Below, piece after piece: positions 24,225 through 35,899 of a DNA stretch of 64,000 bases; positions within the stretch are counted from its first letter, which is position 1; every line of letters starts with the position of its first letter. The notes under the pieces were generated by a model. The model searched no databases. It saw nothing but the letters and a program-made list of their open reading frames with translations, and had not been told where the DNA came from. Where the stretch lies: contig NC_054704.1 of assembly GCF_016097555.1 (NCBI RefSeq), positions 42,817,751-42,881,750 on the forward strand, read 5' to 3'. This DNA is from Gigantopelta aegis (Eukaryota; Mollusca; Gastropoda; Neomphalida; Peltospiridae). A program made the translations under genes and the position numbers.

Positions 24225-25020
24225 GTACTGTTCAATCAATACACTAAGAAGTCTATTAATATTATAACGATATTAATAATAAATCAGCACAGGGAAAACC
24301 ACTTGTTTAAGCTAATACTATTTGAAAACGAATCAAAATTTCAACTAGGGTTTTCAGCAAAAGTGTGAACCTTACTGGTCAGACACAGAGACTATGTCTA
24401 TTGGATCGTTCACAGTTGTTGTTGTTTAGAAGGAAGAGAGAGAGCTGACTTTGTCATCAGGAAGTTTTTGGTTACACATAATATGTATAGCAACAAAAAG
24501 TGTTACAGAAGAAAGGTGATGTCGTGAACCTGAAGGATACCAAAATATTACATTCCTAGTCACTTACCAAATGACATGGTCTCTAAATTGATACTTTTCA
24601 TAAAACAAAACTGTACTTAAATATGAGATGTTAAATCTTACGATCAAGTACTTTCGTCCGTTGTTAAATAAATATTACGCTCAAGCACGCTGCCCTGGTT
24701 ATTTATTCTCGGTTATTTAACAGTTATGGCCTTGTCACAATGTTTTCAATGTTATAACGGATTACTAGTTCACATTCTAGAGCATCTGCACATGATAAAT
24801 GTTAATGGGTTTGTGTGAAGAAAGATAAAATACCCTACCAACCCACTGATTATTGTTCTATTAATAATAATTAAATTATGGTATGCTATTTTTATCCAGG
24901 TTTACCAAGGGATTCAGTCTGAGAATCATCTCATACGAGGTACCGTTGCACACATCCATGAACACATGCGTACCCACATATACATGAACCTATATGTAAA
25001 CCTATATATTTATTTTTCAG

Positions 25021-25151
25021 TTGGGAGAATCCAAGACATTTCAGGAGTTTCACTTTATTTCGTGGCCTGATCATGGTGTTCCAAATATACACGACTTCAT
25101 CGAGTCCATGTACAGTGTTCGTCATACGAATCCAATACTGGTCCAGTGCTG
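25021..25151 (+). CDS. D1 phosphatase exon: WPD loop to catalytic Cys
   Basis: After TATTTTTCAG it reads LGESKTFQEFHFISWPDHGV and P, the EFHF strand and the complete WPD loop that supplies the general acid. It then runs to ILVQC. The exon ends in phase 2 at GTACAC. The conserved His before the catalytic Cys is Gln here (CAG). Confidence 0.85.
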
Positions 25152-25558
25152 GTACACTGCAGGTAGGATAATGGTACTGATTTGACGTCATTTACACTAT
25201 ACACACATGCAAAGTCTTAGCTATTATAAACAAAATATTTTTACTTTTTACACCAAACCGCCAAAATGCAAAACAATAACACTACACATTTAAACAACTA
25301 GTAACTTCCCAGTATGTTAGTGTCCGAGATATTGCTGTGTACTTTACAAAGATGCATAACATATCTATAGAGGCTAAATGTAATAACCAAACAAATATAA
25401 ACTATATTAAATACAAAAAAAGCAATCCTATGCCTCCATGATAATCACAAGCATGCACATTTGAAACATCAGTAATTAACTACATTAAACATTATTAGTA
25501 CAAATATATTTTTAGTCGCTTAGAGCTGTTATGCAAACACATGATTCAATTATTGTAG

Positions 25559-25695
25559 TGCTGGCATCGGTCGAACTGGAACCTACATTGCTATAGAAAT
25601 CCTGCTGGAACAGATGGAAAAAAAACAATCGCATTGATGTCAGTAAGGTGATGATCGACATGAGAGACCAGCGAAACGGAATGGTCCAGACCAAG
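25559..25695 (+). CDS. D1 phosphatase exon: P-loop and following helix, frameshifted
   Basis: Continues the catalytic loop as CAGIGRTGTYIAIEILLEQM, so across the junction the loop is QCCAGIGRTG and keeps CX5R. After an A8 run there is one extra base (about 25626). In the shifted frame it continues RIDVSKVMIDMRDQRNGMVQ and TK, then GTTAGT. Confidence 0.85.
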
Positions 25696-25949
25696 GTTAG
25701 TTTAATTTATCAAACTCCAAACTGAGTTCACATGCCATATTGTACAACTGTATTATTTGTTTTGGATATGATATCGTGATTAAGGGTTTCATTTTGCTTT
25801 TGTTTTTGTTTTGTGCATAGCATGTCTGGGATTGGGAGTTCGCCTGTGGTATGATTGCATTGTATGTTGTCTCATGTTTAATTTAGTTGCTACCTTCTTA
25901 CGTTTCTTTAATACAATTGAACGGTATTTAATTTGGTTTTGTTAATTCT

Positions 25950-25985
25950 TCACAGGAACAATGTGAATGAATTGTAGTAGATATA
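25950..25985 (+). pseudogene. Vestige of a duplicated D1 terminal exon
   Basis: 'cacaggaacaatgtgaatga' resembles the true exon start at 26338 ('acaggaacagtatgaatgta'), and the upstream 'taatacaatt.aa' is also shared, 385 bases apart. The frame stops after four codons. Confidence 0.4.
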
Positions 25986-26172
25986 CTATATTGTACAATG
26001 TGCTTATTTGTTATAGGTTTTATATCCTAGTGTTGTTCAAGGTTTGTTATATTCTTAATGGTTTCGTCTTGTCACTTTGTTTTGCTGATTTGTGTTGTTT
26101 TGTTTGTTTCTATTTTGTTTTCTTCTTTTTTGGGGGGTTGGGGTTGGAGATATGCGTTGTGGGGTTTTTTTC

Positions 26173-26175
<3 letters not shown>

Positions 26176-26213
<38 letters not shown>
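26176..26213. repeat. (GT)n microsatellite
   Basis: About 38 bases of GT within a T/G-rich intron. Confidence 0.9.
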
Positions 26214-26214
<1 letters not shown>

Positions 26215-26339
26215 CATGCGTGCGTATGAGTTGGTTATTGGGGTTGTACTTTGTTAATTTTTGTGCTCATGTATATTGAATTTTTGTTCTAATGCCCTAA
26301 CATGTTAATACAATTTAATATTGTCTTCATTCGATACAG

Positions 26340-26515
26340 GAACAGTATGAATGTATTTTCCTGACCATGCTGGAGCTATTTAATTATGGTAAGACCAGCC
26401 TTGCCAATGCCGATTTTCACCAGCAGTATGCACAAAAGAAAGGAACCATGGTCATGGGCAAGAAAAGTGTCAGGTGGCAATACTATATATGGCTTCCTTT
26501 AAGTTCTCAAGCAAG
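26340..26515 (+). CDS. D1 end and D1-D2 linker exon
   Basis: Reads EQYECIFLTMLELFNYGKTS and continues ADFHQQYAQKKGTMVMGKK. EQY is the usual last strand and helix of a tyrosine phosphatase domain. A frame change in a TATATAT run (about 26495) leads to MASFKFSSK, which joins in frame to the next exon through donor GTGTTG. Confidence 0.75.
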
Positions 26516-26720
26516 GTGTTGACGTCTAGGTATCGTACGAGTTAATAGTATGTTCTCGTATACTGCAGATTGTAATTTGTTTGTGTTGTTACTGGTGTTG
26601 CTTTTTGTGGTGTTACTGTTGTTGCTTTTTGTGATGTTTTTTGTTGTTGCTGTTGTTTGTCTGTTTACATTTGTGTTTGTTGATCAGTTTTGTTACGTGT
26701 TTCTGTGTTTTGATTGCCAG

Positions 26721-26754
26721 GAAGTTGGTGCATTGAATGAAACTCCATACATAG
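26721..26754 (+). CDS. Small linker exon
   Basis: A 34-base exon after GATTGCCAG reading EVGALNETPYI, ending in phase 1 at GTGTGT. The phase fits the next exon at 27457. The assignment to the D1-D2 linker rests on phase and position more than on similarity. Confidence 0.5.
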
Positions 26755-27100
26755 GTGTGTAGCGTCTAGCTAATATTATTACAAACAAAATTATACTGTG
26801 TATTTTAAGTTGTTTTTGAATTATATCTGCATACTTTAATTACCGACAATTGTTATTAAAATTCAATTGCTGCTCCATATAACTTCAGTTGTTTTCCAAA
26901 TACGATATGTTATGAATATATTGCATCATGTTTGACTTTAATATTTATCTCGTCCTGGAATACAAGATACTTCATTTGATTTCAATCATCACTGCCCCGT
27001 TTTCACTACATATTATATATAAACAACATCAGCTTGAATGGCGCATTGCATATAATTATATCTGGATTTTAAAAACAAAACGGCGTACTTTGTGTTATTT

Positions 27101-27373
27101 CATTTTATTTCAACTTATTTTCGTGCTTATATCCAATTACGGTTCAATCACGCTGTCCTGGGCACACACCTCAGCTATCTGGGTTGTCTGTCTAGGACAG
27201 TGGGTTAGTTGTTAGTTGGTTAATGGTTAGTGAGAGAGAAGAGGGTGTAGTGGCCTTACACCTACCCATTGAGCCCTTAAGAACTCGCTCTGGGTTGGAG
27301 CCGATACCGGGCTGCGAACCCTGTAACTACCAGCCTGTAGTCCGATGGCTTAACCACTGCGCCACCGAGGCCG
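27101..27373 (-). mobile_element. SINE family C, full length
   Basis: The tRNA-like head, read on the minus strand from 27373, starts CCGGCCTCGGTGGCGCAGTG and has a B-box-like GGGTTCGCAGCCC. The body carries 'caatgggtaggtgtaaggcc', and the tail runs through the 'cccagatagctgagg' block. A 17-base target duplication with two mismatches flanks it (27084-27100 and 27374-27390). Confidence 0.9.
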
Positions 27374-27456
27374 GTACGTTGTGTTATCTCTCCTCATTAG
27401 TGCGTAGCATCTATATTGATAAACAGCATACTTTTATTTTCAGTTTTATCTTATAG

Positions 27457-27521
27457 ATTCTCCTGACAAGTACAAACTATTTGTTGGATGCCAAGACAAT
27501 ATGTTTGCAATGTTTCCGCCT
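27457..27521 (+). CDS. D2 phosphatase exon, N-terminal part
   Basis: Follows TTATAG and reads (D)SPDKYKLFVGCQDNMFAMFP, ending at P before GTAAGT. By phase and position it corresponds to the D2 'R..NI.P....V.L....YINA' region, but the match is loose. Confidence 0.55.
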
Positions 27522-28039
27522 GTAAGTATTAAACATGCAGAGAATACTATATGAGTGGCTGTTAGGTACTATTTATCTTACAAAGAGTTATTTTAAAATG
27601 TATCTAACGAGCAAAATCGGATTGGATACGTTTTTAAACAACAAGTTGTAACATAAATGGAATCTAACGGCCACGAATGTAGTATATTCTATTTCTTACA
27701 TATCCTAAACAAACAGGATCAAAGTAAATTTAAACGTCTTTACTAATTAAAACCTATTTACAGACCTACTAGCAGTTGCATTTAACTTGCACTTACTAAT
27801 ATGCGTTCCAGGTTTATGTATACAATCGATTTCGACTGTGTTGGGGTGGGTTTTTTCATTGGATTGTATGGCAGTGGCGACCTGTGCCGTGTCCACGAAA
27901 CGCATTTAGTCTTAGGTGCATAACTACCTTATGCACCTGTTTGATTTTAAACATGTTTTACACCATTTTAAATGAGTCTACAAAAGTACAGCTATCTAAT
28001 CTAATCTATTTACCTAATATATATGTTTTAATATTTCAG

Positions 28040-28148
28040 TCCAAACTGGCAAAACATGGATATCTTCTAGTATCGGACACAAAAGTCACAGAAGACGGGT
28101 TCTGGAAACTTACATGACTCGTTCATCATCATTTCTTTGAGCTCAGAG
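28040..28148 (+). CDS. D2 phosphatase exon: DFW-like segment, frameshifted
   Basis: After ATATTTCAG it reads SKLAKHGYLLVSDTKVTEDG and then FWKL, the counterpart of Y-I-L-x-Q...DFWR. A one-base shift near 28113 continues as DSFIIISLSSE, the counterpart of the SIVML strand. Donor GTGAGT. Confidence 0.7.
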
Positions 28149-28199
28149 GTGAGTAAAACTGACATTCAACATGTCAATCCTTATGACACCAAACTCTTT

Positions 28200-28640
28200 A
28201 ACTAACAAGCATTCTGAGAGTAGTGTTGAAGCAATACATGTCCCCTGGCGGAACCAACACATTTTCATAAATTCAAGGGTTATAACTCTGTGGAAAATAG
28301 GTAAACCTCTATAAAAGTTAAACGTGATCTGTAACAGTACATGATAAAGCTATATACAAAATTTCATCTCGGTATCTTCAGGCACTGCAAATATTTTTTG
28401 GAAAATACAGTTGCATATCTCTGAAGTTCACGAATCATAACTCTGAGACAAATGGGTAAATTGCCATGAGAGACAAATCTGATCTGATTGATCAGTAACA
28501 GTGCATGATAAAGCTATAGACAAAATATCAACTCAGTATCACAAGGCATTGTGGAAAAAAAATCTGAAAAAACTATGTGTGACAGACAGATAGATAGACA
28601 GAAGGACGGAGAAGAAACCTACAGTTCTTCCCTGTTAGAT
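28200..28640. repeat. Tandem repeat of about 160-bp units
   Basis: Two imperfect units share 'aacagt.catgataaagctat' (28333 and 28498), 'cataactctg' and '..caaaat.tca.ctc.gtat'. They end in a 'acagacagatagatagacag' stretch. No coding content seen. Confidence 0.6.
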
Positions 28641-28989
28641 CGGTAGATGATTCATAAAGCCACCAATGAAACAAATGATAAATATTGAAACATTATTGTA
28701 TGGACAAATGTGGGTGTGTAGGTGTGTGTGTGCTAATAATTATTCAAGTTTATGAAATGACTTAAATAGCAAACCCAGAATTCAAGATCTTCCTATTTTG
28801 GATTTGTCCTACGTATGAGAATGTCACACTTTTTGTAATTATATGAAATCACACGCATTTGCGATGTTTACGTTTAACTGTAAACATACCACTTTAAAGG
28901 TACATTATGAGTTGTATTCTAGCATCATATTCCATATAGACCTTTCCACACTTTATTTAATGGCATTTATTTGCACATTATGTGGTGAT

Positions 28990-30080
28990 TATTCCCTAAA
29001 TTTACTACTTGAGCTTATTAGGTGGACATACCACGAAAACGATTTAGAAATTGTTGACAGTTTTAACTATATTGATGTCTGTCTTCATTATAATGGCAAA
29101 TTTAATATCGCTTAGAACGTAGAAAAGGTAGAAAAGCTATAGCAGCTCTAATTGGTAAAACTAGTAACTATTTCTTAAATACAGAAACTGTTTGATACAT
29201 ATATATATATGTTAGCAGTATTTTATGATTGTGAAGTTTGGGGTTTTAACAAAGCAAATAGCCACGCGATCCTACATTTACAATTCTGTAAAAGTATTTT
29301 AGGCGTGAAAAGGAGCACTACTAATATGATAGTCTATTTTTAATTAGGTAGATCACCTTTGCACACAAGTAGGAACATTCGAATTGTTAAATATTGGATA
29401 AATTTGTTGAATACATTAACTGTATTTTGAAAGAGTGTTACGCCACGCTATATGACGAGTGCATAAGAAAATCATATTATTTTAACTGGGTTAGTCAAAT
29501 ACGAGACCTGCTTCTCACTAATAGTTTTGGTCACATATGGTATAATCAAAATATAGAAAATTGCAATATATTTATATCATTATTTAAACAGAGAATGGCT
29601 GGTCAATTTATCCAATCTATGTTTGCTGTATTCAACAATTCTCCAAAAAGTCTGTTATACAAATTCGTTGTTAATAATTATTGCCTACAACCTTACCTTC
29701 AGAAACCTATTGACCTGAAATACAAACATATTTTGAGTAAATATAGATTATCTTGCCATAAACCCTTTATAGAAACAGGCAGATACCACAACGTTGACAG
29801 GAATAATATAATGTGTAGACTAGTCTGTGCAATATGAATGTAGAAGAAGATGAATATCACTTTGTCCTATAGTGTGTCCTTTCTACAGTATCATAAGAGA
29901 TAAATTTGTTAAACCTTATTATTATAATACCATCAACATTTAAATTAATGCAACTACTGTCCAGCAACAATTTAAAAGAGCTAATTAAATTGTGTAAGCA
30001 TTTGACCACTGCTACTACGCATAGAACATACAACGGTGATATATGATATATGTTATTATATTGTATAGTATTGCTATACA
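28990..30080 (+). mobile_element. Decayed LINE 3' part in an intron
   Basis: Frames with stops read LELIRWTYHENDLEIVDSFN, then AVFYDCEVWGFNKAN, then a longer segment (29394-29837) ending ILSKYRLSCHKPFIETGRYH, and EEDEYHF in another frame. This is the end of a non-LTR reverse transcriptase and is related to the copy at 18553-19219. Several stops and frame changes; dead. Confidence 0.78.
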
Positions 30081-30341
30081 TGTATTACCCAGTTACTATT
30101 GACTTTTATCAATTGTAACCCGTTGTTACTTACCATTCCCGCAATGTGTACATTATGGTATTGTATTTATAAATATGTATGTATGCCTACAAAATGTTGT
30201 GGGTTTTTTTGCAAAATAAGATGTATAAAGGATACTAGTTGTGTGTATGGTCCTTAGCATAGCGTTTTGAATTGTACATATAATATATTACTGCTGGAAG
30301 TGTTTAATTTGAATACATACATGTCTCCTATTTAACTACAG

Positions 30342-30468
30342 AGTGGTGCTAAAATTCATCCCAAGACTGTCTGGTTCCATGACTCACGGCGGTACAACTA
30401 TAACAACACGACGACAAACATCAGTCTATCAAGAGATTACAGAGAAGATACTACATGTGGAGGCAAAT
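30342..30468 (+). CDS. Probable D2 exon
   Basis: After AACTACAG it reads SGAKIHPKTVWFHDSRRYNY, then NNTTTNISLSRDYRED. By position this should be the YWP...Y-G region of D2, with VWFHD where YWP would stand. The donor is probably GTATTT at 30469. Moderate support. Confidence 0.5.
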
Positions 30469-30515
30469 GTATTTGTGTAATTATTATGTAACAAGACCTG
30501 TCTTTTTTCAGCTAA

Positions 30516-30635
30516 AGTTTGTTAAGCGACACCATTAGAGCACATTGATTAATTAAACGTCGGCTATTGGATTTCATATCATCAGCTAAGAATACAGGAT
30601 GTGATTGGCCATAGGATCGATCCCTCAATGGACCT
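30516..30635 (-). mobile_element. SINE family A fragment
   Basis: Tail 'gagcacattgattaattaaa' and the 'cggctattgga' block are clear. The middle is missing, and a 'ggatcgatccct' B-box trace ends it. Confidence 0.6.
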
Positions 30636-30994
30636 GATTTGTGATTATTGCATTCCAGCAACTGCCTCGTTATTGGTATATCAATAGTACATGTCTACAG
30701 AAAAGTGAATATAAAATGTCCCCTTGTACCTATAGTTAGCTATAGTAGTAAACTAAAAAATAATTCAAAAAGTAAAATAAACAATAGTAGTGTGGCGATA
30801 GTGAACATGCAACGCTATTTAAATAAAGTAATGTATATGTAATGTGATATAATCGTAATGAAATAGCTTAAACGTTGCATTCTTGATTTTAAGCATTTGG
30901 GGTTACACTACCATTTACTGATGTATACTGCACCAGAAAGTCGGTAATCCTAATCATATCTGGATCTAAAACCATATAACTTTCTAAAATGCAG

Positions 30995-31145
30995 AGAGAA
31001 ACTGAGAAATACATCATTACAGTATTTATGGATGGTCTTCCACCCATGAGTCTTTAAAACTGATGTCTATTTTGACAATACTCACTGAAAAGATACACAA
31101 GAAACAGAAGGATGTTGGACCACACCCTGTGACAATTGTGTACAG
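30995..31145 (+). CDS. D2 phosphatase exon: region of the absent WPD loop
   Basis: Reads YGWSSTHESLKLMSILTILT, then EKIHKKQKDVGPHPVTIVYR before GTTTGT. This is the F-x-x-W...P-x-S...GP(I/V)VVHC region of a D2 domain. WPD is replaced by WSS, and the HC of the active site by YR across the next junction, so D2 is catalytically dead. The first 10 codons are in another frame. Confidence 0.75.
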
Positions 31146-34100
31146 GTTTGTAACGATTCAAATATCTTGAGTCACATTAATTTTGGTCAGTCTTTAATAT
31201 CTCGACATTTAATAACTATAGACAGGCAGAACCTATCTACTCGTCATGTCCCAATTGCATATTATAGGTTAAAAGTGTACGTTGTACCATGACAGCTATA
31301 TACAAAATGATACGCTACAATTACTTTGACAGTCATATTATTATACATTTTTGTAAATCCTAATTTATTTGACAACCATATACGGGCTGGTAATGTTCAC
31401 AAACACTGCAACATGTATATTTTGTGATACTGGGCAATTCCACGGTGACAGACGTTACATTCATTCCAAATGACCAGATTGCTAGAGTATATTGGATCGT
31501 GTGTATGATACTTGCCAATGGTCATGTCTATTTGGTGCCATGGAGAAAAAGTCCTTCGAAATATTTATCGATTGGTGGGTAGTCAGACATATGTGCGTGA
31601 CTTACGTTACTTCAAAAGGACATGGGTAAAAAGCAACTAACTTCATTTCCAAATTGTGTGAAACCCTTAACTTGTACAAATCTGTGTTTGCCCGTGGATT
31701 AAAGGTAACATGGCTATAGAAGATTACCAATTACAATTCAGCTCTGAACTAAAAATGTAAGGAAAATTATAACATAATTGTGTGTTACGGACGTTACGTG
31801 ACGGACGTTACATTTTGTACTGACATAAAATAAAGTTCTGAGTCTAAAAAAAAGCAGTATATTGTGATGATAAAAACGTTTTAATGCATGGTGAATATCA
31901 TGATATGGATTTTGATTAATTTTAATTAAACTTTCACAGACTTTCAATTTAATACAAAGTCACTGAGGATTTATCAATATATCCATAGTCTCTTAAATAT
32001 TTCTGTCATGCAACAGCCTTCATTTATTTTAAAGGTAAAGCTCATGAAAACACTGTCAGTTTGAAGACAAACACTGTCCCCTAAAATGGTTTCAAAAGGG
32101 TCTGCAAATAAAAAAGAACCTATGTCGATAATGATAAGTTACAAGACTACCAATGTCATATCCGGGTGTATTTTTAGATTACCATTGTATGAAGATACTT
32201 CGTATATGTCACAGTAGTTGCTGGTGTCATACGATATGGATTCATTAAAAATTAATAGGTGTATCAAAAACTATATCCCAGTCATCCATTTTGTTCATCA
32301 TAATGGGTGGTGGCAGCTGTTTCTTCATCTTCTCTCTAACAAACATATTGTTCTCTTTGAATGGTCATTTCCAGGTATTACTTACCTTCGTGATTTCCAT
32401 CATGAATCAGAAAAGTGTTCATCAGTATACATAACTTAGATTGGCACAATAGTGTGGTTAATTTGTGACACACTATATTTTTCTTGAGTACATACTTTTA
32501 TATTTGAGTATGTTGCCTGATGAAATTGAAATTGAATTGTCTTGAAAATAGCTCAGAGTATGAGCAAGGGTGACAGAGAGCATCCTCAGTTTGTAGCCAT
32601 TTTAAGAAATGTTCGGCAAATAAAAGTATTTTTACATTATTAAAATTGTTATTTATTAACATGTTCTTACTTAAAATATAAATATCTCTATAGCCAAAGT
32701 ATTTCTGGATATCGTAATGTTTTGTAGTACATGTATCTCTATATAATTGGTTTTGGCAAAGACCATACGAAATATGAAATATTGCAGCTAAAGGTCATAC
32801 CTTTATTTACTGCATTTATCCATATAATGCTTTAAATGCAAAACATGATAAGGTAAGATAAGAGTTTTTTAAAAAAAACTAGAAAAAAGGAGGATTTGTG
32901 TTTATTTTGTTGGAGGAGCAAACAAAAGTCGTTTTAGGGCAGAAACCTCAGGATAGTCCCTTATAGTACTAGTTAATTGTGGGTAAAATAGTGAAACCAC
33001 CTTTTTTTTATAACGATGCTAAATGAAGACTTTTTCTGACTTAACAAATTCAAATCACATAATTTCAGGACTGATTGACATATTTGTTATCTTTACCTTG
33101 ACTAGTGCTAAGAGAATTACAAAGGACATGATTATACACCTTCAAATTTTCTTCTCGCATAAAACATTCATATTTTTCTTGACACCCTAACCTGACCGAA
33201 CACTTAGTTTTAAATCATAATTTTTGGCAACCTATGTTCATTAAATATTTTAAATGCCTGTATTCTTTAAAGTGATGCTACTGACATTATAAATTGAGTA
33301 ACAAAGTATCGAAGCCAGTTTGATGGAAGGGATTTGAGTGGCTTAATGTTCCTGTTTTTTTGGTCGGAGTTAGCTTTGAAATGATGTAATATGTGTTGAT
33401 GTCAGAAGCATTAGGAAAGATGAGTGTGTGAACAAGAATGTTTAGTTTTTCTGCAAATTGGGTGTCTTGTGAATTAATTTTGACCCTTTGTATAATGAAA
33501 TATTTAAATTTATTTTTCCTCTCATGTCCCTTGACTCGTGGAATTGCCCTACTGTTTTTATTTGTTGTGAAATAACAGAAATGTTGGTTAGGCTTCTTAC
33601 AACTTTAAACAATAGTATATATGGGTGTGACAATTTTAACTATTCGTGAATGGCAAATTAGTTTGTGTTATTTACATAATTTTATCACGTCCATTCATTG
33701 GTAGTCAATCCAACGTTAATGGTTGGTTATAGCAACTGTCCTTTGACTGTAGTATGCACGATGATACACTCAATCCTAACCAAATATATACAGGTTACAA
33801 ACTTGTGTCTAGCATCACAATTTATTTATGGTATGACATCTGACATACTTTCCATCACCAACAGCAATATCTTTCCTCGGTTCAGCCAACGAACGTTCTT
33901 CCTGACGTTCGCGAACTATTTGATTGGTGTCCGTCGTGTCCATTTGGTTTAACGTGAAGCGCACAAACCAGTGTAGCGAACGTTTTGTTTTCGCTCGATC
34001 TGGCTGAACTCAGCTCTTGGGATAGCCTACATGTCTTTCGGCCCTTAACTGGCATGTGTATTCAAATTGACACGCATTGTCGGTTTGTTTTTATTACTTT

Positions 34101-35080
34101 GGTTCAAAGACTTTACAAAGTTAAAATAACAAGTTACAGATCTTTCAGACATTGAATTACCGTCACATTGCTGTCATACATGTCGAATGCATGCCGTTAA
34201 AATTAATAACAATTATTATTAAAATAAACAAACATCATAACGCCTACGCTGTATTCTGGATTTTCTCGTTACCGGTCGCGAGATCGCTATTACGCTAACT
34301 GAATATTTGGTATTATTTTTTTTAAAGTAATTTTTAATTAGCCAATGGCAAATTTGGCTACCGACAGCGCGAGCCTTGGATATTATTGGTGTGTGGGAGT
34401 TTTGGGAATGATGCTAGGATAGAAATGATTGATTGCCAACTTAACTGTACTTTTAAAAAAGTGCTTCACCTATCGTTTATTCAGTTAAATGGTATAGTTG
34501 ATTCTGTCAATGGGTATCTTCTTTGATCGGCCTTGAAGCTTGATTGCTCGGCACGGGAATCCCGTTACGAGTAAGCGCCTTCCTGACGGATTAGCGGTCC
34601 CAGAAGATGTGGTAAAATTACTAAACACCAGTTGTGAGCAGACAACTGGTCCATTGTTAGGTATTTAGGAAGTGATTTACCTGTCATAGTAATTAGGTGT
34701 GCTTGATATACTGGTACACAAGTTGTATGCAAGAGGTAGTCGACTGCCACGCTCGTACTTGTGAAAATAGTTTTTCTAAAGCACTTCAAATCAAGGCGTA
34801 GCGGCAATTGATTTAAGGCGCTTCCACGCCGTCAAAGCGCTTACTTTACGGACTAAGGTGTGTCGGGCCGCTACGCCTAAAGGCCCTGGGGAAACCCCTG
34901 AATCATGGTATGACATCTGACATACTTTCCATCACCAACAGCAATATCTAGATCTGGACTGTCATTAGTCTGTCCTTTTTCACTTATAATACTCGATACA
35001 TTGATATAAAATGACACTTATGTGCATTGTAGCATTTGCGATCTAGAGCTAAATTAAACAACATCAGTTTTCCATTTCAG
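31146..35080. other. Long intron of the phosphatase gene
   Basis: Mostly AT-rich. From 33828 it contains a roughly 1-kb block bounded by 45-base direct repeats; no other exon was recognised. Confidence 0.5.
33828..34949. mobile_element. 1.03-kb insertion bounded by perfect 45-bp direct repeats
   Basis: The 45 bases at 33828-33872 (ATGGTATGACATCTGACATA to GCAATATCT) recur exactly at 34905-34949. Between them lies about 1032 bases that begin with a partly palindromic block (CTCGGTTCAGCCA near 33876, inverse near 33998-34014) and end 'ccctggggaaacccctgaat'. No transposase is seen, and the direct repeats are too long for most transposon target duplications. Confidence 0.75.
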
Positions 35081-35218
35081 GGATGCCGAGGCTAAAAATG
35101 CCATATTGCTTTGCATAGCAAACAATATCATGGCAGGTATAGAGATGGACAAAGAAGTGGAGGTTTCAACAACATCAGGCGGTTTCAAGCCATCCTGCCT
35201 AATGTAAAAATCACCAAG
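35081..35218 (+). CDS. D2 exon: degenerate active-site loop, frameshifted
   Basis: Joined to the previous exon it reads VYR-DAEAKNAILLCIANNIMA, where an active domain would have HC-x5-R. It continues GIEMDKEVEV, then, one base shifted in a TTT run (about 35163), FNNIRRFQAILPNVKITK before GTAAGA. This is the family's P-loop helix and final helices. Confidence 0.8.
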
Positions 35219-35899
35219 GTAAGAATGGTCAGAGATTCTTTTTCACATGTATATGTACTGCCAGTGAAAGAGGTAGTACATGCGGGCCGTGTAAATATAA
35301 GTATGTAGATTTATAATGTGTTAATAAATAAAAGTTGCCTAACATTACTACTAGTTAATGGAAAGCATAATATCATAATTGGCGTCTAGATTACTATGTT
35401 ACTATTGGTCACCACTGAGTAATATTGTACCCATGTAGTGGCGACGCCCATAATACTGGTTATCCAAAGTAAAATCCAGAAATAACTGCAATGGGAAACT
35501 TTGTGTGTGACCAAAAGTTATGCACTAAAATTGTAGTATGTTAGTTTTATTATTTATAAATTAGCAGTGACGTTATTGTGGAGTGAAATGCGATTGATAA
35601 GAAAATAGGTGTATCTTCTGGAAGTATAAATGGGTTTTTTTTTCTGTGGAACACATACATTGTTGGGATTACGTCAGACGTGTTGATATAATGTCAACGG
35701 AAACTATTATTATATAATGCCATATTATTCACTTATCTATAATGGACCATGTAAATCACATATGTATCTGAAAAACAAAACCGTAACTCATGATCAGGGT
35801 CGTAGATCCGCACAATGCAGAGTCGAATGGGCATTTGGCAAACTATGTATTCCTTCGGAGTAATATAATGTATGAGGTTATTGTATTTTTGTGCTTCAG

